Assembly: GCA_034440575.1 (NCBI GenBank)
Contig: JAOTOL010001304.1
Span: 89,501 to 153,500, forward strand
Length of the DNA: 64,000 nucleotides
DNA from: Imbricaverruca yamaguchii
Lineage: Eukaryota; Arthropoda; Thecostraca; Neoverrucidae
Direction of reading: 5' to 3'
The number at the start of each line of letters is the position of its first letter. Positions within the stretch are counted from its first letter, which is position 1. The notes under the pieces are model-generated. The model was not told the origin of the DNA. It did not search any database and worked only from the letters and a program-made list of their open reading frames with translations. This document shows positions 33,101 to 35,652 of the stretch, one piece after another. Position numbers and translations under genes: made by a program.

Positions 33101-35652
33101 CGCCCCACCGATGTAGGCGTCACCACAGCCGCACTCGATCCCGAGAACAGTACCGTTCGCCTGCACTTCTCTTTTTTTATCTTGTGCTTACATACCATTG
33201 TCAAGCAACAATGCACACCTGCATTGCATTGCATACCATTAAATCGTCAAGCTATCGTTGCATTGCCCTTGGGTATTCGCCAGACAATAACATTGTCACC
33301 AGGGCGTTCGTTGATTTGTGTATCAGTCTGACGCTATGCGGTCTCAGAATTTTGGTGGCATGGCAGCAATATGGCAGGATTTTCGCAGCATTTTGACAAA
33401 ATCTTGAGACCGCATGACACGAAAATATACGGAGACCCTGAGCACAATGCATGCAATCAGCGAAAGGCCAAATCGAGAAAAGCAAGCAAAAAGGTATTCA
33501 TAACGGGATCAAATGCGGCTATAGTGGCACGTACGTCGGTTAGACAGGGATACCCATTTCTGTCTAGAACACCCTTCACTACTCTTCACTACCTCCCACC
33601 CCACCCCACCCCCACCCACCTCTTCATCCCCGGATCCACTCGGTCCGCATGTCGCTGTCGAGACACCTTTCTAGATTTCGTCAGTCTTGAAACTGCACCA
33701 TCAATTGTCGGCCCAGTTGTTCGTGTATCAATTGCGTACATTATAGTTGCTGCTGTTTTAGGCTGACGTTCTGTGATATCAACCTGGCCCGTATGGTACC
33801 ATTGTTTTTGTGATAAAACTACTCCAAGTCTATCAGAGCTGGATTTTTGCCCACGAAAAAAAACTTCCCTGTCTCACACTTCGAATCCGACGGAAGGTCC
33901 AGGGAAATGTGGCTTTCCACCAGCCTCCCGCCGCATGTATGAACGATTCTGTGGCCAAGTGACGTGATGAAGTTACCGTACGACCATACCATACCACATT
34001 GCATTATGCTACATACCATATCGCTGAGGTTGGCATCCGCGTTGAACTCAACCAGAGCGTGTATGAAGGCGGCGTGACCCTTCTCCGCCGCCACCATCAT
34101 AGCGGTCGTACCATTCTGCCGAACAAAACGACACGGCGTCGTGTGGGTACATGACGTCAACCACATGTCCGCACGATACCATAACGGTGAGCGCCACCTG
34201 TAACCTGCACACACATTGTAGCTTATTTTGTAGATCACCACTTTCACTTTTCACTGAGGAGGGAACAGATTGGCGACAATAAAATGTGGACGCAGGGGCA
34301 AGGAATGGAGGGCCCAGTAGTTGCAAGTGAATGGATGACGGCTCAGGCATCGGCCGATGCACGATGGGGTGCCGAGGACGACAGGCAAGGGACCAGGGAA
34401 CGGGAGGGTCGGTGGAGGGCCGGCGGCGGGTCAGTGGAGGGTCGGTGGATGGTGGGTGGAGGGTCGGCGGATAATGGGTAGAGGGGTGGTGGGTGGAGGG
34501 TCGGTGGATGGTGGGTGGAGGGTCGGTGGAGGGTCGGTGGATGGTGGGTGGATGGTGGGTGGAGGGCCGGTGGATGGTGGGTGGAGGGTCGGTGGACGGT
34601 TGGTGGAGGGTCGGTGGATGGTGGGTGGTGTGCGTGTGTGTGATTGTGGTTTTAGGGCGCATCGACCATGGTTTGTCATTTAGCGCCCAGGATGGTGGGT
34701 GGAGGATCGGTGGATGGTGGGTGGAGGGTCGGTGGATGGTGGGTGGAGGGTCGGTGGATGGTGGGTGGAGGGTCGGTGGATGGTGGGTGGAGGGTCGGTG
34801 GATGGTGGTGGAGGGCGGTGGGTGGTGGAGGGTCGGTGGATGGTGGGTGGAGGGTCGGTGGACTGGTTGGTGGGGGTCGGTGGATGGTGGGTGGAGGGTC
34901 GGTGGATGGTGGGTGGAGGGTCGGTGGATGGTGGGTGGAGGGTCGGTGGAGGGTCGGTGGAGGGTCGGTGGAGGGTCGGTGGATGGTGGGTGGAGGGTGG
35001 GTGATGGTGGGTGGGGTGGAGGGTCGGTGGATGGTGGGTGGAGGGTCGGTGGGTAGAGGGTCGGTGGATGGTGGGTGGAGGGTCGGTGGATGGTGGGTGG
35101 AGGGTCGGTGGAGGGCGGGAGGGTGGGTGGAGGGTCGGTGGATGGTGGGTGGGGTCGGTGGAGGGGTGAGGGTCGGTGGGTGGTGGGTGGAGGGTCGGTG
35201 GATGGTGGGTGGAGGGTCGGTGGAGGGCCGGTTGCGGGTCGGTGGAGGGTCGGTGGACGGTGGGTGGAGGGTCGGTGGAGGGTCGGTGGGGGGTCGGTGA
35301 GGGTCGGTGGATGGTGGGTGGAGGGTCGGTGGATGGTGGGTGGAGGGTCGGTGGATGGTGGGTGGAGGGTCGGTGGAGGGTCGGTGGAGGGTCAGTGGAT
35401 GGTGGGTGGAGGGTCGGTGGATGGTGGGTGGAGGGCCGGTGGAGAGCAGGTGAGCCGGTGGAGCCCCGTGGGAGCCCGTGGGGACCAGAGGAGGACCAGT
35501 CGGAGGAGGGTCACCAGAGATGGCGTCGCTCGTCCACTCACCTCATCCCTGTCGTCAACGGCCACGTTGCGGTTGTTGAGGAACGACGTGAAGGCGGACA
35601 GGTCCTCGCGGTTGATGAGCGTGGTCAGCGAGGTGAAGCTGAGGGAGACCAT
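1256..35652 (-). CDS. KIDINS220: KIDINS220/ARMS homologue (gene span, 24 coding exons, 3' part off window)
   Basis: Kinase D-interacting substrate of 220 kDa is a multipass membrane scaffold that, in animals studied, couples neurotrophin and ephrin receptors to MAPK signalling. Here 24 exons on the minus strand join with consistent splice phases into 1,152 codons. Residues about 1-420 are ankyrin repeats (motifs such as [30 protein letters not shown]). Residues about 430-950 are a KAP P-loop NTPase with Walker [12 protein letters not shown], four hydrophobic segments inserted in two pairs, and Walker [10 protein letters not shown]. Residues about 960-1110 hold the family block with [10 protein letters not shown] and [10 protein letters not shown]. 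Start: the ATG at 35652-35650, 37 codons before a phase-0 donor, matching the short N-terminus recalled for the vertebrate protein. The C-terminal region lies left of position 1. The join between exons 19 and 20 is the only ambiguous one. Identity comes from remembered family similarity, not a search. Confidence 0.93.
1400..1690. other. intron, nothing recognised
   Basis: Intron between exons 23 and 24. A loose duplication of a CACA-rich phrase around 1435-1560 is the only structure seen. Confidence 0.5.
1694..1872 (-). CDS. KIDINS220: KIDINS220 exon 23 (residues ~1053-1113)
   Basis: 179 bp. Acceptor CCTTCCCCCAG before 1872, donor AAAG|GTACGC after 1694. It encodes [18 protein letters not shown], then the strongly conserved [14 protein letters not shown] and a basic end (IKKVVK). 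It follows exon 22 by completing a Lys codon (AA plus G). This block lies just C-terminal to the KAP domain in the family. Confidence 0.92.
1880..2400. other. intron 22, nothing recognised
   Basis: AT-richer intron between exons 22 and 23 with no repeat array or RNA-like element seen. Confidence 0.5.
2404..2569 (-). CDS. KIDINS220: KIDINS220 exon 22 (residues ~998-1053)
   Basis: 166 bp. Acceptor CCGCCGCAG, donor AAA|GTGCGT. It encodes [19 protein letters not shown], then [19 protein letters not shown] and MSLHELYTK. The WINxTEQWPY signature is diagnostic for KIDINS220. Donor AA|GTGCGT is chosen because it keeps the phase with exon 23; other GT sites nearby break it. Confidence 0.94.
2590..3320. 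other. intron 21, nothing recognised
   Basis: Intron between exons 21 and 22. No tandem array. Short open frames on both strands look random. Confidence 0.5.
3323..3444 (-). CDS. KIDINS220: KIDINS220 exon 21 (residues ~957-998)
   Basis: 122 bp. Acceptor GTCGCCAG, donor CAGCG|GTGAGA. It encodes [20 protein letters not shown], then [20 protein letters not shown], matching the family block recalled in vertebrates as the segment after the NTPase (F-S-D-x-x-P-x-x-M-R-R-L-x-N). Phase 2 in, phase 1 out, and both match the neighbours. Confidence 0.92.
3450..3770. other. GC-rich intron 20, right part
   Basis: GC-rich intronic DNA with scattered TGACGTCA-like phrases (3491, 3612). No gene is supported. 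Confidence 0.4.
3774..4310. repeat. 44-bp minisatellite straddling the exon 20 donor
   Basis: About a dozen copies of a 44-bp unit. The right-most overlaps the last 27 nt of exon 20. On the minus strand each unit reads as the exon tail, then CAACAG|GTAGGTCACC, so nearly every copy carries an intact 5' splice site. One copy near 4060-4090 is lengthened by a short insertion. Confidence 0.95.
4284..4422 (-). CDS. KIDINS220: KIDINS220 exon 20 (residues ~911-957)
   Basis: About 139 bp. Donor AACAG|GTAGGT is clear. It encodes [19 protein letters not shown], then [20 protein letters not shown] and VASNLNR, a basic serine-rich linker in the place where the vertebrate protein has a comparable basic linker (RRxSxxS...). 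The 5' edge is uncertain: starting at 4422 pairs in frame with the exon 19 donor AACC|GTGAGC, whereas starting at 4415 pairs with the alternative donor GAGCG|GTGAGG. Confidence 0.75.
4440..5870. other. intron 19, nothing recognised
   Basis: About 1.4 kb of unique-looking intron. Short open frames on both strands resemble no family. A TG/CA-rich phrase at 4875-4895 is trivial. Confidence 0.5.
5874..6013. repeat. two direct copies of a ~65-bp unit
   Basis: Copies at about 5874-5938 and 5949-6013 share CCTGAAATCGAACAAGCGCG and the following 25 bp with a few differences. This is a simple intronic tandem duplication. Confidence 0.85.
6020..6890. other. intron 19 continued, nothing recognised
   Basis: Unique-looking intron. 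A long plus-strand open frame over 6323-7120 is mostly antisense to exon 19 and its flank, and has no recognisable domain. Confidence 0.5.
6907..7051 (-). CDS. KIDINS220: KIDINS220 exon 19 (residues ~863-911)
   Basis: 145 bp. Acceptor CGACCCACAG. Encodes [16 protein letters not shown], then [20 protein letters not shown] and a basic end. The G-x-D-Y-x-(K/R)-N-(I/L)-(V/I)-H-L-P block is a KAP/KIDINS220 hallmark after Walker B. Two donors are possible: C|GTGAGCGG after 6907, or CG|GTGAGG after 6900. The phase decides jointly with exon 20. Confidence 0.93.
7060..7330. other. intron 18, nothing recognised
   Basis: AT-rich intron without recognised elements. Confidence 0.4.
7335..7800. repeat. 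imperfect CAGTGACGGTGAGTGG array
   Basis: Degenerate tandem repeat with a ~16-bp core (CAGTGACGGTGAGTGG and variants) and shorter AGTGACAG phrases, ending about 45 bp downstream of the exon 18 donor. On the minus strand it is CAC-rich and pyrimidine-rich. It does not include exon sequence. Confidence 0.85.
7845..8024 (-). CDS. KIDINS220: KIDINS220 exon 18, Walker B exon (residues ~803-862)
   Basis: 180 bp, phase 0 at both ends. Acceptor GTGCCGCAG, donor CAAAG|GTAACT. It encodes [20 protein letters not shown], then [20 protein letters not shown] and SIDPHIISK. The hydrophobic strand followed by D-G-L-D is the Walker B motif of KAP NTPases, and S-(I/D)-P-H-I-I is a sensor-like strand conserved in the family. 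Confidence 0.95.
8036..8312. repeat. 18-bp minisatellite next to the exon 18 acceptor
   Basis: About 15 copies of CAACACCGGGACACCACT with G/A/C variants at one or two positions. It starts 11-12 bp upstream of exon 18 and abuts the acceptor. The flank GCACCGGGTCACT looks like a diverged unit, so the array may have begun at the splice site. Confidence 0.95.
8320..8795. other. intron 17, nothing recognised
   Basis: Unique-looking intron. ATATATCGTA appears twice (8538 and 8581) in a short local duplication. Confidence 0.4.
8800..8935 (-). CDS. KIDINS220: KIDINS220 exon 17 (residues ~757-802), GC donor
   Basis: 136 bp. Acceptor GATCCCCACAG; donor AACATG|GCAAGT, a non-canonical GC donor that otherwise fits consensus. 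It encodes [20 protein letters not shown], then [20 protein letters not shown] and LLINM, the amphipathic region between membrane segment 4 and Walker B. Phase 2 in and phase 0 out agree with exons 16 and 18. A nearly identical copy of this exon lies 680 bp upstream in the transcript (9480-9612). Confidence 0.87.
8804..9480. repeat. segmental duplication, copy 1
   Basis: Tandem duplicate of 9481-10354, beginning inside exon 17 four bases before its donor and running into the upstream intron. The two copies are almost identical over the first ~500 bp (a deletion and a few substitutions near 9150-9170), then differ by expansion of a 49-bp unit in copy 2. Both end in CCTTCCCCAAATACT. Confidence 0.95.
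9480..9612 (-). CDS. duplicate of KIDINS220 exon 17 (upstream copy)
   Basis: 133 bp. The acceptor and the first 44 codons are conserved with exon 17. The duplication breakpoint replaced the last four exonic bases and the GC donor by ATCAAA|GTATTT. That gives a weak GT donor in the same phase (0), so this copy could splice to exon 18 and change ...LLINM to ...LLIK. Incoming phase is 2 and outgoing is 0, so both copies cannot be used together without a frameshift; use would have to be mutually exclusive. It may instead be an unused exon relic. Confidence 0.45.
9481..10354. repeat. segmental duplication, copy 2, with internal 49-bp expansion
   Basis: The larger copy of the duplication described at 8804-9480. 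Between about 10020 and 10240 a 49-bp unit starting CATTACGGTACCAGATCAAT is present about four times, against one to two in copy 1. Confidence 0.93.
10365..10810. other. intron 16, nothing recognised
   Basis: Unique-looking intron without repeats. Confidence 0.4.
10820..10975 (-). CDS. KIDINS220: KIDINS220 exon 16, membrane segment 4 (residues ~705-757)
   Basis: 156 bp. Acceptor GGGTCGGCAG, donor AGCAT|GTGAGT. Encodes [20 protein letters not shown], then [19 protein letters not shown] and [13 protein letters not shown] 20-residue hydrophobic segment follows a short N-glycosylation-like loop (NNTT). Matches the fourth membrane helix inserted in KAP-family NTPases of animals. Confidence 0.87.
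10985..11530. other. intron 15, nothing recognised
   Basis: AT-rich unique-looking intron next to a SINE. Confidence 0.4.
11535..11846 (-). mobile_element. tRNA-derived SINE, family A (full length)
   Basis: On the minus strand it starts GTAGCTCAGTTGGCTAGAGC (A box), is followed about 45 bp later by GGTTTCGAGTCGC (B box), and then carries a ~200-bp body containing GGACGAGCTACCGGGCGGCC and a conserved tail. The same body is seen at 27023-27340 and, 5'-truncated, at 51824-52015. Confidence 0.88.
11977..12154 (-). CDS. KIDINS220: KIDINS220 exon 15, membrane segment 3 (residues ~646-705)
   Basis: 178 bp. Acceptor GTGTGTTGGCAG, donor GGAAC|GTGAGT. Encodes [14 protein letters not shown], then [20 protein letters not shown] and [20 protein letters not shown]. 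The hydrophobic stretch is the third membrane helix, and the NST sequon sits in the loop before helix 4. Its acceptor is inside a minisatellite unit. Confidence 0.89.
12140..12665. repeat. 36-bp minisatellite straddling the exon 15 acceptor
   Basis: About 14 copies of a 36-bp unit (core CCAACACACCCGACCAGTCA). The copy nearest exon 15 contains the acceptor TTGGCAG and the first exonic bases TGTCGCC. All copies repeat TTGGCAGT(A/G)TCGCC on the minus strand. The first three copies are in frame with the exon; a 35-bp copy near 12255 breaks the frame. Confidence 0.95.
12670..13220. other. intron 14, with a short SINE-tail relic
   Basis: Mostly unique DNA. At 13025-13080 TTGATTGATTGATTATTTGC and the following GGGGCACAGCAACGGGTGC resemble the common SINE 3' tail found elsewhere in the window. 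Confidence 0.4.
13227..13375 (-). CDS. KIDINS220: KIDINS220 exon 14 (residues ~596-646)
   Basis: 149 bp. Acceptor CTGCCGCAG, donor CCGG|GTGAGT. Encodes [20 protein letters not shown], then [20 protein letters not shown] and LFRAFRPQP. It aligns with the vertebrate block recalled as R-F-L-F-x-(x)-Y-N-R-L-S-S-x-G-G-(D/E)-x-S-L-A-E-M-I-A-T-L ending L-F-R-V-F. Phases fit exons 13 and 15. Confidence 0.93.
13385..13865. other. intron 13, right of array, nothing recognised
   Basis: Unique-looking intron between exon 14 and the 33-bp array. Confidence 0.4.
13870..14175. repeat. degenerate ~33-bp array
   Basis: Eight or nine diverged copies of a unit containing AGTCATACCTACAAGGTCAC and CACCTATAGTTG. 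It lies within intron 13 and is not attached to an exon edge. Confidence 0.8.
14383..14517 (-). CDS. KIDINS220: KIDINS220 exon 13 (residues ~551-596)
   Basis: 135 bp. Acceptor CCGTGTTGCAG, donor ATCAG|GTCAGT. Encodes [20 protein letters not shown], then [20 protein letters not shown] and MKQIR. It matches the family segment S-T-(R/K)-L-A-R following the first membrane pair, with the N-P-P / H-P-P loop. Confidence 0.91.
14598..14795 (-). mobile_element. tRNA-derived SINE, family B
   Basis: On the minus strand it begins GGGATGGCCGAGTGGTTAAG (Leu/Ser-tRNA-like A box), has B box GGGTTCGACTC, a GC-rich body with GTGGGCGGCGCCATTA, and ends in a CAAA-type tail (AATAAACGAACAAACAAAC). A plus-strand relative lies at 32600-32780. 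Not a functional tRNA: the anticodon arm and 3' half are not intact. Confidence 0.88.
14892..15099 (-). CDS. KIDINS220: KIDINS220 exon 12, membrane segments 1-2 (residues ~482-551)
   Basis: 208 bp. Acceptor CTGTTCAACAG, donor ACCAG|GTGAGC. Encodes [19 protein letters not shown], then two hydrophobic helices ([20 protein letters not shown] and [19 protein letters not shown]) and KYFGTR. This is the first pair of membrane helices inserted between Walker A and Walker B, as in the animal KAP NTPases. Confidence 0.93.
15360..16005. repeat. 40-bp minisatellite in intron 11
   Basis: About 16 copies of a 40-bp unit (core GTGACCTGCACTGCCAACGG, then CAGACAGTGCCATGTGGACG). Divergence rises toward the right end. 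It lies 260 bp from exon 12 and does not include exon sequence. Confidence 0.95.
16010..16680. other. intron 11, nothing recognised
   Basis: Unique-looking intron. Repeated GGGGCACACTC(A/T)ATATGG at about 16204-16250 is a short local duplication. Confidence 0.4.
16687..16851 (-). CDS. KIDINS220: KIDINS220 exon 11, Walker A exon (residues ~427-482)
   Basis: 165 bp. Acceptor CACCCCTCCAG, donor CACCG|GTGAGA. Encodes [20 protein letters not shown], then [20 protein letters not shown] and [17 protein letters not shown]-(A)-x-W-G-S-G-K-S is the P-loop (Walker A) of the KAP NTPase family and binds nucleotide phosphates in active members. The preceding D-L-Y-S-x-A-L-A-D block is family-specific. Confidence 0.96.
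16905..17190. repeat. ~62-bp degenerate array upstream of exon 11
   Basis: Four to five copies of a unit with TATATCACGTGAGCTTCCCC, then GACGTGAAGTCAGTTCCC. The phrase AGCTTCCC also occurs at the exon 11 acceptor (16845-16852), so this may be a further, more decayed, junction-derived array. The link is tentative. Confidence 0.8.
17200..17605. other. intron 10, nothing recognised
   Basis: Unique-looking, moderately GC-rich intron. Confidence 0.4.
17610..17742 (-). CDS. KIDINS220: KIDINS220 exon 10 (residues ~383-427)
   Basis: 133 bp. Acceptor CTCATTTGGCAG, donor GCCC|GTGAGT. Encodes [20 protein letters not shown], then [20 protein letters not shown] and IFGA. L-L-R-N-P-x-x-x-x-L-L-Y-R-P-N-K-x-G-E-T-P-Y-N-I is near-invariant in the family and ends the ankyrin domain. 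The upstream frame is open but the acceptor at 17743 gives exact phase and length agreement. Confidence 0.95.
17750..19080. other. intron 9 with a TA microsatellite
   Basis: Mostly unique DNA. (TA)n at 18170-18202. At 18290-18400 a TTGGTTGGTTGGCTGTTTGT-type phrase looks like a SINE tail relic. Nothing coding is supported. Confidence 0.5.
19085..19512. repeat. 49-bp minisatellite reaching the exon 9 donor
   Basis: About eight copies of a 49-bp unit (core GACCCTGCAGCACTATCTCC, then CATCTGTGCGTCAC). The right-most partial copy is the exon 9 donor region itself: minus strand CTCCAGG|GTCAGTCACGTGACG versus CTGCAGG|GTCAGTGGTGTGACG in the array. Only about 9 nt of exon are included, so the exonic share is small. 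Confidence 0.88.
19504..19647 (-). CDS. KIDINS220: KIDINS220 exon 9 (residues ~335-382)
   Basis: 144 bp, phase 0 at both ends. Acceptor TTACCGTCAG, donor CCAGG|GTCAGT. Encodes [20 protein letters not shown], then [20 protein letters not shown] and IAMRARSR. Two ankyrin half-repeats; the family reads D-K-K-G-D-T-P-L-H-I-A-I-R-G-R-S-R at this place. Confidence 0.94.
19660..20120. other. intron 8, nothing recognised
   Basis: GC-moderate intron without recognised elements. It starts with a GC donor from exon 8. Confidence 0.4.
20129..20227 (-). CDS. KIDINS220: KIDINS220 exon 8 (residues ~302-334), GC donor
   Basis: 99 bp, one full 33-residue ankyrin repeat, phase 0 at both ends. Acceptor GTGTGTCAG, donor AATAAG|GCAAGT: the expected GT is GC, with the remaining bases matching the typical GC-AG consensus. 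Encodes [20 protein letters not shown], then [22 protein letters not shown] is a family signature. Confidence 0.95.
20402..21102. repeat. purine-strand microsatellite block (GGGA, GA, GACAGA)
   Basis: About 700 bp with no pyrimidine longer than one base on the plus strand. It changes from (GGGA)n at 20406-20448, through (GA)n, to a nearly pure (GAGACA)n at 20845-21015. The minus strand is CT-rich. It lies 175 bp upstream of exon 8's acceptor. Open frames of several hundred codons (RERE, LSLS) are artefacts. Confidence 0.97.
21110..21960. other. intron 7, purine-rich flank
   Basis: AG-rich intronic DNA (GAGAGAGAAAG phrases at 21640-21930), an apparent decayed extension of the purine microsatellite. 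No gene supported. Confidence 0.4.
21970..22150. repeat. ~27-bp array downstream of exon 7
   Basis: Six or seven copies of CCTCCGCCGGTAACAGGCAG plus GGTGTCC, ending about 40 bp from the exon 7 donor. Confidence 0.93.
22191..22295 (-). CDS. KIDINS220: KIDINS220 exon 7 (residues ~267-301)
   Basis: 105 bp, phase 0 at both ends. Acceptor GATCTGGACAG, donor GGCAAG|GTCAGA. Encodes [20 protein letters not shown], then [21 protein letters not shown]-x-L-I-x-A-x-R-x-G-H-x-x-I-V matches the vertebrate repeat. The exon's first 27 nt are part of the adjoining array. Confidence 0.94.
22266..22550. repeat. ~57-62-bp minisatellite straddling the exon 7 acceptor
   Basis: Five copies. Each holds the acceptor TGGACAG, the first exonic bases (GACCGCAGCGGAGATACCTG) and a variable (GATCT)n run. 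The run looks like slippage from the exon's own CTGATCTG (Leu-Ile-Cys codons). The last copy is diverged (CCATCGCCGCAGCCCTGTCC). Confidence 0.93.
22560..23915. other. intron 6, nothing recognised
   Basis: Unique-looking AT-rich intron with short polyT/TTTG phrases at 23220-23250. No RNA gene or repeat recognised. Confidence 0.4.
23925..24195. repeat. ~35-bp array downstream of exon 6
   Basis: Seven to eight copies of CGGACACGGGCTCAGCCGAG plus CAACGGCCGCAGACT. It ends about 75 bp from the exon 6 donor and does not contain exon sequence. Confidence 0.95.
24269..24460 (-). CDS. KIDINS220: KIDINS220 exon 6 (residues ~203-266)
   Basis: 192 bp, phase 0 at both ends. Acceptor GTGTGGACAG, donor CTGCAG|GTGAGT. 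Encodes [20 protein letters not shown], then [20 protein letters not shown] and [20 protein letters not shown], two ankyrin repeats. The upstream frame is open for another ~390 codons through the 54-bp array, so use of an upstream acceptor copy would add multiples of 18 residues without breaking the protein. Confidence 0.94.
24441..25575. repeat. 54-bp minisatellite straddling the exon 6 acceptor, in frame
   Basis: About 20 highly uniform copies of a 54-bp unit: 20 nt from the start of exon 6 plus 34 nt of intron, including the acceptor TGTGGACAG|TACTCG. Read on the minus strand in the exon's frame it encodes an 18-residue repeat ([18 protein letters not shown]) with no stop. The right end (25560-25650) is degraded. 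Confidence 0.97.
25810..26425. repeat. 21-bp minisatellite in intron 5
   Basis: About 29 copies of TGTACTGCCACACTGGTCACA with a CATG/CAGG alternation at one site. The two variants occur in blocks. It is open in several frames because 21 is a multiple of three; not a gene. Confidence 0.97.
26694..26792 (-). CDS. KIDINS220: KIDINS220 exon 5 (residues ~170-202)
   Basis: 99 bp, one ankyrin repeat, phase 0. Acceptor GTTGACAG, donor GGAATG|GTGAGT. Encodes [20 protein letters not shown], then [13 protein letters not shown], matching the vertebrate (Y)GTTPLVWAARKGH repeat. No array is attached to either edge. Confidence 0.95.
27023..27340 (+). mobile_element. tRNA-derived SINE, family A
   Basis: A box TAGCTCAGTTGGTTAGAGCG at 27033, B box GGTTCGAGTCGC at 27090, then the family body (CTGGCCCGATAAGGCCTGGG, GAACTGGAATTCATGGATCG) and tail. 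Same family and opposite orientation to 11535-11846. Confidence 0.9.
27410..27895. repeat. ACGACAC-rich stretch and ~64-bp array
   Basis: 27410-27630 is low-complexity CACGACAC-type sequence. 27640-27890 has about four copies of a unit with CACTGCAGATGACACATTAC, then GAATACAATACAATACAATG and TGGCATATGCCAA. Confidence 0.85.
28040..28345. repeat. 35-bp minisatellite in intron 4
   Basis: Eight copies of TCTACCAGATGATGGCCTTA plus TCTACCACAGGTCAG. Not attached to an exon. Confidence 0.95.
28350..28840. other. intron 4, nothing recognised
   Basis: Unique-looking intron before a SINE. Confidence 0.4.
28848..29004 (-). mobile_element. tRNA-derived SINE, family C
   Basis: Minus strand: GCCGCGGTAGCACAGTTGAT AGAGCG (A box), GTGGGTTCGAATCTC (B box), then a GGTTGGCGACGCTATATAAC-type body. 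The tail is cut short. Relatives at 54718-54878 and 63147-63322. Confidence 0.85.
29079..29276 (-). CDS. KIDINS220: KIDINS220 exon 4 (residues ~104-169)
   Basis: 198 bp, two ankyrin repeats, phase 0. Acceptor TGTGGGACAG, donor GACAAG|GTCAGC. Encodes [20 protein letters not shown], then [20 protein letters not shown] and [20 protein letters not shown]. The G-G-W-T-x-L-x-W-A and I/V-W-A-A-G-R-G blocks are KIDINS220 signatures. Confidence 0.96.
29225..29555. repeat. 84-bp minisatellite straddling the exon 4 acceptor
   Basis: Exact 84-bp spacing of GGTGCTGGTAGGCGGCCCAC at 29237, 29321, 29405 and 29489. Each unit contains about 52 nt of exon 4, the acceptor TGTGGGACAG and 32 nt of intron. The three intronic copies are virtually identical. 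In the exon frame the intronic part contains a stop (TGA), so upstream acceptors would truncate the protein. Confidence 0.97.
29560..30015. other. intron 3, nothing recognised
   Basis: AT-rich unique-looking intron. Confidence 0.4.
30024..30122 (-). CDS. KIDINS220: KIDINS220 exon 3 (residues ~71-103)
   Basis: 99 bp, one ankyrin repeat, phase 0. Acceptor TCCGTTTCAG, donor GATATG|GTCAGT. Encodes [20 protein letters not shown], then [13 protein letters not shown], matching the vertebrate DNWTALISASKEGHVHIVEE repeat. Confidence 0.96.
30114..30365. repeat. 56-bp minisatellite straddling the exon 3 acceptor
   Basis: Four to five copies. The exon-side copy is AGTTGTCCTGAAACGGACAC and the array copies are AGTTGTCGGAAACGGACATG, so each contains about 8 nt of exon, a degraded acceptor (TTTCCGAC in place of TTTCAGGAC) and 48 nt of intron. 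Here the duplicated splice sites have lost their AG, unlike the other arrays. Confidence 0.9.
30480..30625. repeat. two direct copies of a ~64-bp unit
   Basis: CATCTGAAAATACCGC(C/T)AT at 30481 and 30550, each followed by AGCCCCAGGATAT. Simple intronic duplication. Confidence 0.88.
30640..31105. other. intron 2, nothing recognised
   Basis: Unique-looking intron with short ATGCAAAT phrases at 30640-30690. Confidence 0.4.
31113..31243 (-). mobile_element. SINE family D, truncated
   Basis: Minus strand: GGTTGTGGGTTCGAGTCTCA (B box), CGACCAATCCGCGTGAGAGA, then the tail GTCGTAAAACCAATAACCAA. The A-box half is missing. Full-length relative at 45906-46071. Confidence 0.8.
31250..32100. other. intron 2, GC-rich right part
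   Basis: Unique-looking, rising in GC towards 32.1 kb. No coding region supported. Confidence 0.4.
32108..32447. repeat. 17-bp minisatellite rich in CRE-like sites
   Basis: About 20 copies of GCCAGGTGTGACGTGAC. Each has a TGACGTGA, and at least two (near 32185 and 32401) are a perfect palindromic TGACGTCA, the consensus for CREB/ATF bZIP factors. Intronic. Confidence 0.96.
32444..32508. repeat. common SINE 3' tail fragment
   Basis: TTGGTTATTGGAGTTTCGGG, then GCGCATCGACTACATCGGTC and GTGCAGCGCC. The same phrase recurs at 34640, 44930, 48365 and 49196. Confidence 0.75.
32600..32780 (+). mobile_element. tRNA-derived SINE, family B
   Basis: GGGGTGGCCGAGTAGTTCCG (degraded A box), AGGTCCCAGGTTCAGC (B box), GTGGGCGGCGCCATTACCCG body, and tail CCAATAAATAAACGAACAAA. 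Partner of 14598-14795. Confidence 0.87.
32800..34010. other. intron 2 continued, with a hairpin
   Basis: Unique-looking DNA. 33336-33415 is a short inverted repeat (see findings). No gene supported. Confidence 0.4.
34017..34115 (-). CDS. KIDINS220: KIDINS220 exon 2 (residues ~38-70)
   Basis: 99 bp, one ankyrin repeat, phase 0. Acceptor TTGTTCGGCAG, donor GATATG|GTATGT. Encodes [20 protein letters not shown], then [13 protein letters not shown], matching the vertebrate CGQTPLMIAAEQG repeat. Confidence 0.95.
34120..34425. other. intron 1, left part
   Basis: No recognised element between exon 2 and the large GGTGGA array. Confidence 0.4.
34430..35455. repeat. 11/22-bp GGTGGAGGGTC minisatellite
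   Basis: About 1 kb of 11-bp (GGTGGAGGGTC) and 22-bp (GGTGGATGGTGGGTGGAGGG + TC) units, interrupted at 34628-34690 by a SINE-tail-like insert. The plus strand is G-rich with runs compatible with G-quadruplexes. It ends about 87 bp from exon 1's donor and does not include it. Confidence 0.96.
35542..35652 (-). CDS. KIDINS220: KIDINS220 exon 1 coding part, start codon
   Basis: ATG at 35652-35650, donor GATGAG|GTGAGT after 35542. Encodes [20 protein letters not shown], then [17 protein letters not shown]: 37 residues, the same length and shape as the vertebrate N-terminus (ending D-V-D-E-R-N-E before the first ankyrin repeat). A plausible acceptor GGCTGTCGGCAG lies 14 bp before the ATG, implying an upstream non-coding exon. 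The frame also runs open upstream to an alternative ATG at about 35745, which I do not prefer. Confidence 0.9.
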
